From: Breviolum minutum Mf 1.05b.01
Lineage: Eukaryota > Sar > Dinophyceae > Suessiales > Symbiodiniaceae
NCBI GenBank assembly: GCA_000507305.1
Contig: DF240516.1
Coordinates: forward strand, 1 to 64,000
Length of the DNA stretch: 64,000 nucleotides
Direction of reading: 5' to 3'
A program made the translations under genes and the position numbers. Shown one piece after another: positions 1 to 11,660 of the stretch (position 1 is its first letter; every line of letters begins with the position of its first letter). The notes beneath the pieces are model-generated. The model was not told the DNA's origin. It searched no databases and saw only the letters and a list, made by a program, of their open reading frames with translations.

Positions 1-241
1 TGGCCTTGGGGCATAGTTCGTTGCTCTGATATGTTAAGAAAAATGTTAATATGATTTTGGGGGAAAATGTTTCTTGATAGTTGTGAAATATTTTGGGGGA
101 AAATGCCCCTAGTAGTGATGAAATTTGTTGGGGCAAAATATGGAATTAAGAATGTTAAAATTATTTTGGTGAAAAAATGATGCTATGTAGTGATGAAATA
201 TATTGGGGGGAAATCAGAGCAACGAACCTACCCCCAAGGCA
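1..241. mobile_element. Non-autonomous inverted-repeat element, AT-rich
   Basis: The first ~30 bases and the last ~29 bases (213-241) are near-perfect inverted repeats sharing the core GTTCGTTGCTCTGAT. The interior has three degenerate direct repeats of a unit ending in a G-run (around 76, 113 and 200). There is no coding potential. The element may extend left of the window, so the true left end and any target duplication cannot be checked. Confidence 0.6.
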
Positions 242-468
242 TCTCACTACTATTATATATATTTGTTTAGTATTCATAAAAGAGAAGGTGGAAGATTAGG
301 AGTTGAAAAGATGAAAATCAATAGTGTTTTAAATAGAAACTGGACATTGGATCCCATTTGATTGAAGAACTCTTTTTGGTATCTTTCGGACATCTTTCTT
401 TTGCTGCTTGCTTGTTTTTGGGTGTAACAAAAAATCCGCCCCCCCCGGGTTGACCGAGAAAAACCCAG

Positions 469-3400
469 GGCGTCATCATCCAAGTGGGTCAAGACGAGAC
501 GTTGCCCCAGCCCGAGTCCGCCACGGGGCCTCCCCAAACACGTCGCCGCCGTCGCGTCAGCGTTGGGATTGGAGAGGCGGGGGGTGAAGGGTGACGGGTG
601 GTGAAGGGTGACGTCAGGCTCTAGTGGTTTTTGGGGGACCCTAACCCTTTTTGTTGTTGGTGGTGGTTTAGTGGCAAATTGTTTTTTTGGGATTTTTTCG
701 ACACCCTGCTGAATCATTTTGGGGGAAGATGACACTTTTGTTCATTTTTGTGAGGAATATAGTTGTCAAAATGGGGTTGGTTCAACCACCATTTTGGGAA
801 GTTTGGAAGGTTTCTTTTGGTTTGAAAAAAGGGGAATATATTGGCAGTACTGACCATGATTCTAGTGAGTTGATGGCTTTTATTCAAGTTGGGCTTAACA
901 CGAGGCTGTTTTGCACAAGAGAAAAGGATTCTTTGCCACACAAAGTGCCGGTTGAACTAATGGATCAAAACGCTCCTTTCATGCGAGATTGCGAAGTCTC
1001 TAGATTTTATTTTTATATAGGTTATTTTATAATAGTATATCGTATCACAGTAGATAACATATAGTATATAGCACATAACATATACATAATATATATATAT
1101 ACTACCATATATACAAACAAACACATCAGTGGTGAAAAATTTGGAGACCATGCGAAACCGCCGTAGCTTTCCGTGGACCCTCCTTCAGGATGGACAACCC
1201 ATTGAGGTAGAGGAAGAATATGAAGAAGAAACAGCTGAGGTTCCCACAAGCCGAGGGGGGATATGAGGGAGTTTCCAAGAGGGTAATACTGTTGATGGTT
1301 CAGAAATCCGGCAAACCACCGATGTATAAAACTCAGTCAATAATGGGATAAACTACCAACCTGAAGTGGTTAGCCGGATTTCTGAACCATCAACAGTAAT
1401 GTTATAGTTTTTGAATAAAAAAGATGGGGTGTACGGGGGGGTATGAGGTTTTTTTTGGGCAATTGGGTTTTTATTAATTGGTTATGGGTTTCAATAAAAA
1501 CACGAAGTAGTTAACGTTTGATGGAGCTTAGAAACCTAGGTACATAGTAAGGTCCTAAAGTAATGCTACTTGGACAGTGGTAAATGGATTCATACTTGTG
1601 GTCAATATTAAGTTACAGTATGAATCTGGTGAAACACCCATGTTTTTCCGTGCATCTCAGTGGGTAGTACATGGTTTCAGCTTCACGTGTTGCTCGGGCA
1701 ATGGGGATATGAAGATTCAATGGTGGAAGATATGACTTGTCAGAGGTTTTTGAAAGGAATCACACCCTGTTGTTTTTTTTTAATTTCTATGGAAAATCCA
1801 GGGGTATCAATTTTCTATGGTCAAAACATGACCATAGATCCATAGCTACTTGAGGAGAAATTGGTGTACTTGAGCTCAGCTGGTGTCAATAACTTCCAAG
1901 TTATTTGACTCTTTGACGAACCTTTTGTTGATACCTGAAATGTAGTGAAACCAAACTTGAGCTTGTAGTAGTTTGTTTAGTTGACCCCTTCTGACACTAT
2001 TTTTCAAGGGGTTTTCAGGTGGGAAAGCTTGGGTTCGGTATCTGCCAGTCGCCTCTTGGATAACTGCTGGCCCCAGGAAGGCGGCAACACAGAGGAGGAG
2101 ATTATGACAGCAGACATTCGTGAAGAGTTTGAGCAACTGAAGGAGGAGATCGGGGAGTTGTGGGAGGGCTTGAACGCTACAACGTGAGCAGGGAGTGAAG
2201 GAGTTACCACCCAAAAGGGTGCCATCATCTTGGGTTTTTGACAGTTAATGAAGTATGAAACTGGGGACTCGGGATCTTTTTTTGAGCGATAATCCGCAGT
2301 AAAATGATTCATCGGAACATTTCAGGAAATTTGGAGGGGCAATTCACCTAAACAATTGTACGACTGGAGTCAAAAGTCAAAAGGAGACCTCAACAGATAT
2401 ATGATCATAAAAGGCTTTGAAATCAAAGCCATACTGTACATGGGAAGTGTGCCGTTTTTTCCAGATGGTGAGTTTGCCTTGGGGCATGTTGGGATGCTTT
2501 TTTTTGCAGTGGCCAAAAAAGGAAGGCTGGATTTCCAAGCTCCACTTTTTGCATTCAGGCTAAACAAAACTTGAGAAGGTTATGGAGGTAGACAGCAGCT
2601 ATATGCTGAGATTGGGGGGCAAGCCATCTTGGGTGACAGTTGCTTTTTTTCTCAAACTTACCCCCGGTAACGCCCCGCCTCTCAACAAAAATGACTTAAA
2701 AAGTCCCGGTGCTATGTCATTTGCAAGTAAAAATGAGAGTCTCTCCAAAATTATCTCCTTAAAAACGGCCAAAATGAATCGATGTTGTGATCCCTGCCAA
2801 GAATTGAAAGGGATGTTCATCCTAATTTTCTTTTGGGGGATCCAGAGCTGCCCAGGAGAACCGACGCCTGAGGGAACACTTGGCTGATTCGGATCAACGA
2901 TGCTATACCGCCGTTCAGCTCTTACAACAGGCGTTGAAGCATTGATTCGAAACGACGGCTTTTTGAGGGATCAAAGTGTTGAAGCTAAAGTAGGTTCAAG
3001 CAATGACCAACTCCAGATCATTCCATTGAGATATCGTTGCGCCTGCTATGATTTTTGATTTTTGGATTCGCCTTCATGTAAGGGGCCCTCCCTCCGAAAA
3101 AAAGACAAATCACAACCTTTTAATGGAATGTTTCTGAATAGCTTTTCAACAAGGCTCAGATGGTCCCTATGTTTTCAAAAACCTTCAGTTGGGTGAAGCT
3201 CAGCAAGAAAAATGTGGTCACATTCAACATATTCCTGCCACTGAGGATAAATATCCCCAAATCCCCTTTGTTGGCTATCTTTGGAAGTTGTGATTTTTCT
3301 AAAACGGACCCACCTCATGACGAAGACATCTGGAAGGATGAGACCTTCCCCCTAAAAAAGGGGGCCAGTTCGCCTCATTTTTCAGGGGCACGTCTTTGCG

Positions 3401-5763
3401 GTTAGTCACTTAAGGAGTGTTGACATTCACCAAAACCCGAAGATTGAGTAAAGCTTGAACCTGAAGTCATGATGGTTTGGTTCAGATGTTTTTTGTTTCG
3501 TTTAAAAAGGGGGTGTATTCTCAAGTTCCAGCCGTTCATCTTCCTGGGTGCACTTGCCGCCAGGCCCAAGATGTTCTTGAGCAACGCAGTGATGTGGAGA
3601 CTTCGGGTTCGGGTAAGTTGAAGTTGCGCTTGGAGGAGTTTGTGGGATGGAAAAAACGAAAACCTGGGCAACATAAGGGGGTTTCCTAAAATGGTGGTAC
3701 CCAACAACCATGGGTTTTCCTACTAAAAATGATCATTTTGGGGTACCACCATTTAAGGAAACACCCATAAACCAAAGCCTTAAGAAAATCCTGTTTTCAC
3801 AATATCCCTTCCCAGCAAAAACAGATGGAATTTTTGTGGAACATGATGAACAAAAAATTGGAATCACTTTGAAACAGGTGGTTTGTGGTGTACTTTTGTT
3901 GTCCCTTTAACAACGTACTGTACCTGCCTTTTTCAGTGGAAAAACCGCGGTTTTTTGACTCTAACCCTCCACTCCTCTCCGAAAGAATCTTGTTTACATT
4001 CAGATTCATATATCATATATCCTACATATATACATCTCTATACGATGTAATATACACATCTTATTTCCAACCCACCTTTCGATTCAACCCACCTCGAGTT
4101 TGTTGTTGCAGGAGAAGCCCCTAGAGATGACCATGGAAACAGCTTCCACCATGCATAGCAGTCGTGAGGAAAGTGCTCAACCTTCCCCAACTGCACCATT
4201 GGAATTGCCGCGAGCCGTGCAGACACAGCCAGCCTTACAAGTCACAGCACCCAACCTACCAATGGCACCAATGGGACCTGATGGATTACCCAATTTGCTG
4301 GCAGGAAATGGGGATTTGGTACAACATGTCGTTTTTTTGTGTTCTTTTTTTGGGGATTTGGGATGTGGCTTGCCACAACAACAGTCCAGGGGGTACACGA
4401 TTTTTGTCTTTGATTTTTTTTTGCAGATGTAGACATTCAAGAAGATATAGAGGGTGAAAACTCGGAGAGCTTCACAAAGGCCGCCAAACATGGTGGGGAT
4501 GATTCGATGGAACATGTGTTGTTTCGACAAGTGGACCAACTTTTTGAAAGCTTAGGTTACAAGGCCTGGGAATCGGAATCTGATTTTTTGGGCAAGATTT
4601 GTTGAAAATGCATGGAGTTTACAAATTAGGAGAGATTTTCTTAACTTCTAGTTGTGATTTCTGTGGAGGGCAATTCTCAAGTGAAAATTATATTTTCGTG
4701 AATTTCTTTCTTTAGATAAGGTAACCAAAAAGTATCAGGGGGCTCAAACCCCATCAATAAATCCTGAAAGAGCTTCTTGTGGGAAACCAGACGCGTTGGG
4801 CCAGCGTTGGGGAGTAAACCCTACATTTGCCAAGTCAAAAGTCTCTATTTTCACGGGGAGCTCTCCCCCCTCTGAACAGAATTCCCAATCGTGGGGGATA
4901 CAAGAAAGCCAACTATCCCTTCTTTTCATGCAACTTGGCTGGAATTTTTTGATGCAACATTCCAAAACCAAGCAACATTTGGGAAAACCCAATGCCCTCC
5001 ATTGAAACACACAGATCTCATAAAACCCTCAACAAAAACGCAGCTTCCCTGTAGTTTTTGTTTAAAACTCCGCATTTTTTTCTGGATTTCTTCGTTGTTG
5101 CAACCAACCCAACCCCCTGCAATCCCAACGTTCCCAACAATTCCAGGACAGCGGCCCACGGAGAAACGTATCTTCTATGCTGGTTCCACCATGGGACCCA
5201 ATCGCATGGTAGCTTGCCATCTTACAAATTTACTGCAATCTACTGCAATTTACTGTTCTCCCCTGACGAGAAACACACAAAGAACAGTCAATTCTCTGTG
5301 TTTTTATGGTGTTTTGATTTACCGAGGTCAGCGGCCCACCAATGATGCCACCACCTTTTGGCTATCAACCCATGCAACTACCCCAGGTCTGAGACGTCCA
5401 AATGGGTCGTCAAATGGGAGTGAGTTTTTTTTTTTTCAGCTGTTGCTTGGGTGGGTTGGGGGGTTGGGACTTGAGTTGGGTTGAGGTTGAGGTATAGTTA
5501 CTATAGTTGAGATTTCTACTTCTTGTGTTTTTTTCTTGAATGAACGTTGATTCATCTTCATGTCACGGGTCAGGCCATGATTTTATGGGGCGTTCTTTGT
5601 TGCTGTATTTTTTTGCTAAACAATTGCATTCTACAAGCTCGCCAGAAAGATTGAAACATCTTTGCAAGAAGGCCCCCCACTTCATAGGAAACCAACAAAA
5701 CGTCAAACAAGAAACGTCAGAAACCGAGTTGCAAAGTACCCAGTGATCATGCTCAAGATCCAA
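469..5763 (+). CDS. Multi-exon gene, coiled-coil and Pro/Met-rich protein, function unknown
   Basis: Proposed exons: 469-590, 848-990, 1140-1282, 1681-1745, 2019-2183, 2846-2930, 3564-3612, 4125-4304, 4427-4591, 5147-5208, 5327-5386, 5638-5763. Joined in this order they give 1365 bases (455 codons) with no internal stop, and the phase matches at every junction. All acceptors are AG. Donors are GT (e.g. 3613, GTAAGT), GC (991, 2931, 4592) and one GA (4305), the mixture known from dinoflagellates. Along the protein: an arginine run (RRRRR), an acidic stretch (EVEEEYEEE), predicted coiled coil across 2019-3612 (e.g. EEFEQLKEEIGELWEG and AQENRRLREHL), then Pro/Met-rich segments (PPMMPPPFGYQPMQLPQ) and a basic exon at 5638-5763. 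I do not recognise the family. The start codon and 3' end are not located; upstream exons may lie outside the window. The exon at 4125 could instead begin at 4112. Intron 1283-1680 contains an inverted-repeat element. Confidence 0.6.
1287..1398. mobile_element. MITE-like element, family TGTTGATGG (copy 1)
   Basis: Ends form ~32-base inverted repeats beginning TACTGTTGATGGTTCAGAAA; TA is present at both ends, as expected for a TA target duplication. It lies in the intron 1283-1680 of the coiled-coil gene, 4 bases after the GT donor. Related copies are at 27909, 48772, 51517 and 61001. Confidence 0.75.
3677..3766. mobile_element. MITE-like element, family GGTGTTTCC (copy 1)
   Basis: Near-palindromic element with ~27-base inverted ends: left GGGGGTTTCCTAAAATGG, right the complement ending AAGGAAACACCC. 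It lies in intron 3613-4124 of the coiled-coil gene. Longer relatives are at 43902-44327 and 52909-53037. Confidence 0.7.
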
Positions 5764-5809
5764 GTGTCACAGATGTTTTTTCGCCGGGGGAACGCAATTT
5801 TGGGTACAG

Positions 5810-5873
5810 GATCACACCATGCCATTGGGTGCCACGCTCTTGGCTGCTGGGAAGAAGTTTTGGGTGTTCAGAG
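5810..5873 (+). CDS. Weak candidate exon after the coiled-coil gene
   Basis: An open frame follows an AG at 5808-5809 and reaches a GT at 5874; it encodes a short stretch including GATLLAAGKKFWVF. Its phase would follow the exon ending at 5763, but the intervening intron would be only 46 bases, short for a dinoflagellate. It could instead be a continuation or chance. Confidence 0.25.
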
Positions 5874-5890
5874 GTTGATCTTTTTTTTGA

Positions 5891-6008
5891 GATCAGTTGG
5901 GAGATCAAAACAAGGAGGTTGAAATTGACTTGCAAGTCGTCAGCTCTCAACACCAAGGCTTCTGCCAGCAGCCCTGCTATTCGCCCCATGGGCAAGATGC
6001 CTCTTGTA
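5891..6008 (+). CDS. Weak candidate exon
   Basis: One frame encodes EVEIDLQVVSSQHQGFCQQP and on, another is also open (SALNTKASASSPAIRPMGK), so the correct frame cannot be chosen by eye. Composition resembles the Gln/Pro-rich part of the preceding gene. Exact limits are unknown. Confidence 0.3.
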
Positions 6009-6156
6009 ACGGGTCCCGGGTCAATTTGTCATGGTTGCTAACCGGCTAACCCTTTTCCGTTAGGTTGGGTTTCTTCATGAAATGATCATTTGGGCTTCCA
6101 TGGGTGCCTGCCTTCCGGCATTTTTTTTTTGCTGTTTTTTCGTTGGCTTGGATGTT

Positions 6157-6261
6157 TACCCCCTGGAAGTTTAACATAGCCCCTGAAAATGGATGGTTGG
6201 AAGATGAGTTTGTTTTTGGGATTCCCTATTTTCAGGGGTTATGTTAAACTTCGGGGGGGTA
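6157..6261. mobile_element. MITE-like element, family CAGGGG (copy 1)
   Basis: About 36-base inverted ends: left CCCCCTGGAAGTTTAACATA, right its complement, flanked by TA on both sides (6157-6158 and 6260-6261). It lies between candidate exons of the first gene. Other copies are listed separately. Confidence 0.75.
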
Positions 6262-6315
6262 CATCCAAATTTTACACAGCACTTCACGTTTGAAGCCACG
6301 ATTTTTTCACGACAG

Positions 6316-6421
6316 AGAGGTTTCACCCCAAGTGATTTTGATCGCTGAGGGACAAGAGCCAGTGGCTGTGCCACACATGCGACAACCAGTGGTGGGGGGA
6401 CACACCCAGATTTCCATGGAT
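6316..6421 (+). CDS. Candidate exon, possible continuation of the first gene
   Basis: The segment follows an acceptor (TTTTTTCACGACAG) and ends at a good donor (GTGAGA at 6422). One frame reads EVSPQVILIAEGQEPVAVPH and on through MRQPVVGGHTQISMD with no stop. It fits the strand and composition of the gene at 469-5763, but the joining exon is not resolved. Confidence 0.45.
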
Positions 6422-6494
6422 GTGAGATGATGAGAGACTGAAAAAAAAAAAACATCCCAAAAAATGAAAAGTGGACAATCGAATCATCTTAGTT

Positions 6495-6596
6495 TCCCCT
6501 GAAAACTAACATGTCCCCCTGAAAATTAAGGTTGGAAGATGTATTCCCGACTGAATCAGTCCCTGTTTCGGGGGACATGTTAGTTTTCGGGGGTGC
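6495..6596. mobile_element. MITE-like element, family CAGGGG (copy 2)
   Basis: Inverted ends CCCCTGAAAACTAACATGTC and its complement at 6570-6595. There is no clear TA pair on the left. Confidence 0.65.
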
Positions 6597-6599
6597 AAA

Positions 6600-7275
6600 A
6601 AAGCTTCATTTGTTGGGGGGTTCTAAGTTCCATGTTCCATGTTATTGGTTTTGGGACAGTAATGATGACTTGAGAAGTACTTATCCAATTGAATTTGTAA
6701 AATGCAATTGTATGAAACGATGGGAGAGTGATTTCAGCTAGCCGTGAATCGCGATGTAAACTCAGATGTTTGAAGTACTGTTTCTTCCGTTTTGCAACCA
6801 GATCTATGAGGGTGGAAAATTTCCTTGTCTGGTTGCTGTACAAGGTTTGTCCATGTTGGACTTAGCTGTTTGTTTTACTCAAGGAATATAGTACTCCCTT
6901 GCAGAGGGTGTAAGGATCGAGATTCAACATGTGGTACAACATTGTCAACAGGGCAACTCTGATGTTGTTTGTTTAGGAGATCATCAACTCGCCTGTTTTA
7001 CATAGGAGCTGGGCTATTTTTGAAAGTCCACCCGGAGGAATCTCTATGTTCGAAGGGGCTAATACTACTTCATCCTAGACATCCCTATGATCCACAGTCA
7101 ATTTTGGTGGGCTGTTTCGAGCTTCCAGCGCCCATGGCATTCACCTAAAGTTTTCGTGGCATGGGATTTCTTTCCAGCGTTTCTGTTGAGGTCTATCAGT
7201 GTTTCTTTCTTCGCGAACAAAATCGATTTTGAGCACCCAATGGGAATCAAAACTCATTGAACATCATAATAGGAC
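6600..7275. other. No gene seen
   Basis: I see no exon with both splice signals here. The short open frames have no recognisable composition. Confidence 0.4.
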
Positions 7276-7277
7276 TT

Positions 7278-7278
<1 letters not shown>

Positions 7279-7329
<51 letters not shown>

Positions 7330-7348
7330 GGATGAGGACTTATGATGA

Positions 7349-7419
<71 letters not shown>

Positions 7420-7433
7420 TGGATGATCATCNT

Positions 7434-7482
<49 letters not shown>

Positions 7483-7488
7483 GGACTT

Positions 7489-7566
<78 letters not shown>
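7279..7566. repeat. (GAT)n microsatellite array
   Basis: Nearly pure GAT triplets with a few interruptions (GAGGACTTAT blocks) and one N at 7432. Long reading frames of poly-His, poly-Ile or poly-Ser come from the repeat and are not genes. Confidence 0.95.
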
Positions 7567-7912
7567 TTTTCTTTCGATGAAGATGAATTCCAGCCCAAAT
7601 GATATGAGTTGTGAAGTCATGACGTAAACCTGTGAAATCTTGAGACACAGCTTTGGTTCACTTGGACCAACACTTGATGCATCGCCCCCTCCGAGGCTGA
7701 ACCCGTCATGCCATTGAGGTGAGGTTTTTTGGGGATGGAGAAAGTGTTGCACCCAGTTGTTTTTCTACCTAGATCTTGAAGTCTGGACTTGACAAGATTC
7801 CTATAGTCATGTAGTGGCATCAGTTTTTTTTTGTGCGTCGGAATGGAAGCAAACTATGCAGAGAGGCAAAGAGTAGGATCCTGAGTATCAATCAGTTTCG
7901 ACATGAACTATA

Positions 7913-8015
7913 CTAGGTGGTGGTTTCATTTTTTCATTTTTTTTAATTTTCACGCGCCTGCAAAAATGATCCAATTTGACCCATATTTTTCAATTCGGTT
8001 GAAACCACCACCTAG
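7913..8015. mobile_element. MITE-like element, family CTAGGTGGTGG (copy 1)
   Basis: Perfect 16-base inverted ends CTAGGTGGTGGTTTCA, interior AT-rich. Related copies are at 11556, 36493 and 37962. The left end reads AG-GT and the right end ...AG, so it could be removed as a GT-AG intron. Confidence 0.7.
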
Positions 8016-8867
8016 CATACGATATACCTTGAATCTGGTAATATTTTGATTAACTCCAAATAGCTGATCGATGAAGTCATTGCCCCCCCCGCTTTTTGGG
8101 GCTTTGCAGATTTTGTCCTCCCGTTTTCTGTTGGGGGGGAATTTTGAAAATACCCAAAACGATTGGAAGTCTTGGCCGCTGCATTTTTCTGCGAAAAGAA
8201 ACTGCACTGTTAGCAGAAAAAAACACAAAACCCGTGGAACAGGTAGGTGTCGCTGACATTTTCAGCATCGACGTGGTGAAAATTTGAAGCTTTGCGAGCC
8301 CTTGAGAGGTGCTTCAGTGTGAGCATGTCTCAGAGTTCCCAAGGGGCCAAACAAACGTTTGCAAGAAGGATCCAAACTTTTGATAAAACTCGCACATGAA
8401 AGAGTTGTGATGAACAATATTTCTGTTTTGACACTTGAATCATCTTAGAAAAGTTGTTCTTGATAAATGACAGATGGGTAGTTTCTTCTTCCTGATTTGG
8501 ACATTAGGTTGCGAGCAAGGGTCCTGCGTTCATGAGGCTTCTATCGCTTGAGGGTGATTTTTTTGCCATCATTACAGGATCTTGTGGATACAATTCAATT
8601 TTTGGTGAAGCTATCCTAATTTAAATGACCAAGCTACCAGGGGCCTCATGTTGATGTAATGGTACTTCCACAGGTGAAGCATCTTTACTCGCCGAGTCTC
8701 AGGAAAAACCGTTTGAAGGTTGGAGTGGTTGGTGTTGTGAAACTGGATGTTTTGTCGGCTAAAAATCACCCCGTAAGTTCGAGGGAAAAAATGCCTCTGT
8801 GAAAATCAACTTTTTTTTGGGTTTTTTTCACCAACCAATCACTCAAGGTTTCAATGCTGTTGTAAGA

Positions 8868-8997
8868 TGACATCGGAATGGCCTTTGAACGCAAAACATC
8901 ACTCCATCCTGGTACTTCCTGCGTACAAATCGCAGATGTACGCGCACTGTTGATCCGTTGGTCAGGTCTAGATTTGCCACAATGGAGATTCAAAAAG
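8868..8997 (+). CDS. Candidate exon
   Basis: Begins after TTGTAAG and ends at a GTGACA donor (8998). The frame ending flush at the donor includes ADVRALLIRWSGLDLPQWRF. Another frame is open for most of the length, so support is moderate. No family is recognised. Confidence 0.35.
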
Positions 8998-9262
8998 GTG
9001 ACAAATTCATCGAAAATCGAAGATGAGATGCAGAAAATCACCGCTCCAAGACTTGTTTCTCCAAAAAATGCCATTGTGGTACCCAATTTTTGGCGGCCCA
9101 AAAATGTGGTGTTGTGCCAAAGGCAGACTTTGCCACCCAACAAAACACGAATCAGATGGGCGTGGTGCAACACAAGAGGTGGAAGATTAAGATGTTTGGT
9201 GCAAAACAAATACCTGGGTATCATGTTAGCGTTTGTACATTCTTTTGCATGTTGTTGTTGTT

Positions 9263-9320
9263 GTTCTTCTTCTTCTTCTTCTTCTTCTTCTTCTTGTGGT
9301 GGTGGTTGTTGTGTTGGAGG
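9263..9320. repeat. TTG/TTC microsatellite
   Basis: Short TTG run, then about ten TTC triplets, then degenerate GGTGGTTG. Confidence 0.85.
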
Positions 9321-9375
9321 TTGTGAAGCTATGACCACCAGTCACCAGCAGACTATTGATGAGTTTTGACGCTAG

Positions 9376-9480
9376 CCATGCATATATCACTCACTCGAAA
9401 GGCGAAAGGCGACGGTACTTCTTGTGTTGCCCCTGCTGCCAAGACGTGGCGTGATCTGGAAACACTTCACGGCAAAATTG
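9376..9480 (+). CDS. Candidate exon
   Basis: Follows acceptor GACGCTAG and ends at donor GTAGGA (9481). The frame ends in CVAPAAKTWRDLETLHGKI. A second frame is open over the first 80 bases. Function unknown. Confidence 0.4.
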
Positions 9481-10071
9481 GTAGGATGCGCCCTGACATT
9501 TTGGTCCTGGGATTGCTGAGAAGAATGATACTGTCGATGACATTCGGTTCGATCACACCCCCCAAAGTGCTTGTGGGTTTTGAAGATCTTTCTCCAATGA
9601 CCGAACCATTGATAGGACTAACAACAACAAGGAGCCAAGTTGGCCATTCCCTGGACGAAACGGCCCGCGTTCGATAAGATCAGCTGACGAATCAAAGGTA
9701 GCTCACCCCGCATCCTTAGACGTGGGATCCAGACGTTCACATCGAACCCCGAAAACGAAAGCAGCGTCCGGTGGGGTCCTGCCGCGTGCTGGTATCTTTA
9801 CGCATGACAATATCTCTACTATTTGCCGGCCATTTTTTTTTTCTCCAGATGGAGTTATGTCAGATTTTCTCCCAAGAAAACTAAGAGATTTTCAGATTTT
9901 GCGGTCCCAAAGCTGAGTCTTTTCATGTCTTGATTGCACAATTACCCATAAGAATGACACTTCCAGGTGTATATTTCGTGAACACTTTTGTAAAGTGAAT
10001 CAAATGACTGGTGTATTCTAGATTCTAGAGTTACCAATGCCCATGGTTGAAGGTTTCCCTTCTTCTGGAAG

Positions 10072-10235
10072 CTTCGAAAATTAAAGACGAACCGACTCAA
10101 AATGGCAGGTGGAGCCCTGAATCATGCCTCTCATGGCTGAACCATGGACACGAGGCGAGAGGATGGCTTAGGCCCATGGGTTTAACTCCGCTGAAAACCC
10201 GTCCCTTTGGAGGCGTATGGATGCGGATGCCGGAG
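10072..10235 (+). CDS. Candidate exon
   Basis: Only one forward frame is open across all 164 bases, from acceptor TCTTCTGGAAG to donor GTGCCAGG. It includes KIKDEPTQNGRWSPESCLSW and RPMGLTPLKTRPFGGVWMRM. No family is recognised. Confidence 0.4.
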
Positions 10236-11163
10236 GTGCCAGGTGTGGAAATCCGAAAAAGTGGGGGAAAGTTGGCAAGTTCGTTTTTTTTTGTTTTTTT
10301 TTGGGGAGGGGGTAAGGGGAAAGGGGAAAAAAGGAATTTTGAGAGTTCTTGGATGAAGAGAGATTTTTTTGGTTGGTTTGGGGCCATTTTGGAGAAAGGC
10401 CAAGATTAGGCAGTATGTTGTGCTAGGGTGAGATGTATAGTTGAGTTGTGTTTCTTTGCATTTGCTGCGAAACTACTTACACAGTAAACTCTACGCTGCA
10501 TGCATAGTGCTTCATAGCCACCAGATGGGAAATCAATCTCGAAGTGGATAAGTGAAATCGCTCTCATCAACAGCTCGGATTTTGCAGAACTTTCTGCTTT
10601 TTCCAGTACATGGCTCTGTTTCTGTACCGACAATGGTGAGAACTTTTTCTCTCTTTCTTTTGTTTGTTTCTTCGTGCCTTTGGTCAATTCCACCCAAAAA
10701 AAACATTTGTAACGCACAAGAAGATCCATTTCCGTTTCCCTGTTGTAAATACCGCATTTTCCCTTACACGTTTGTTCTCTACCACACTTTTCAACCCCGC
10801 CCCAAAAAAAAAGCGTTTGGGAATGGAATCACGGCCTTTTTTCCCATCATGGTTCGGTGGAAAATGGCTATATTTGAAGGGTACTGTAGCTATTGAAGAT
10901 ACACCCGATTTTAAGGATAACCTGTAGATTGCGTAGTTAGCAATTGCCCTTCAAATGGGTTCTACTAGATTTGGATGTAGGATTCACTTCCAAACATGAC
11001 TTTGTGCTGGAAAATCCACAATTTGAATGAGTCAAGATGTATTTCCTATCTATCTTCGAAAATGGGAGGGATTTTCCAGTTTTCGTCACGTGAGTTTTTC
11101 TATTGGATATTCCGGATGCCAATGTCTGGGATTTTCCGATGACAATTTCCATTTCCATTGGAT

Positions 11164-11271
11164 GACCCTCCAGGAAACTAACATAGCTGGCTGGAAAATT
11201 CACCATTTTGGATGATATTTACCAGGAAAGATGAGGATTTCATGGGCAAGCTGTTAGTTTCAGGGAGGGTA
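11164..11271. mobile_element. MITE-like element, family CAGGGG (copy 3)
   Basis: Left end ACCCTCCAGGAAACTAACAT, right end the approximate complement (CTGTTAGTTTCAGGGAGGGT). The internal region is unrelated to the other copies. Confidence 0.65.
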
Positions 11272-11408
11272 TTCCAAACCTTTCCATCACCTAACCCCGA
11301 CAGGTTGTGCCTTGACCTTCCCACCACGTAAAACGCTGATGGTTCCGCAGACCTTGGCCAAGTCCAGGTTTGGAAGGGGGTTTTGCGTCGAAAACGAAAA
11401 AAAACGGA

Positions 11409-11513
11409 TACCCCCTGGAAGTTTAACATAGCCCCTGAAAAGGGACTATTTCAATAGGGAATACATCTTCCAACCATTGATTTTCAGGGGACATGTTAGT
11501 TTTCAGGGGGGTA
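11409..11513. mobile_element. MITE-like element, family CAGGGG (copy 4)
   Basis: TA-flanked; left end is the same as the copy at 6157 over about 35 bases, right end CATGTTAGTTTTCAGGGGGG. The shared left half suggests recent common origin. Confidence 0.75.
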
Positions 11514-11555
11514 GATGTGTTGAACGGAAGTTTTTTTTTGGGAAAAAACAAATGA

Positions 11556-11660
11556 CTAGGTGATGGCAGCTCAAATATTTTCTATTTTCACCCCGAAACT
11601 TGGGGAAGATGAACCCATTTTGACTCATATTTTTTCAAGGGGGTTGAAACCACCAACCAG
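11556..11660. mobile_element. MITE-like element, family CTAGGTGGTGG (copy 2)
   Basis: Degenerate left end CTAGGTGATGGCAGCTCAAA, right end GGTTGAAACCACCAACCAG. Interior shares CTTGGGGAAGAT with the copy at 37962. Confidence 0.65.

Noticed and set aside
274-735. 153-codon minus-strand frame
   Set aside because: The + strand exon 469-590 has both splice signals and joins the neighbouring exons in phase; the minus frame has no supporting signal.
7254-7752. Long minus-strand open frames of poly-His, poly-Ile and poly-Ser
   Set aside because: They are the GAT microsatellite read in three frames.
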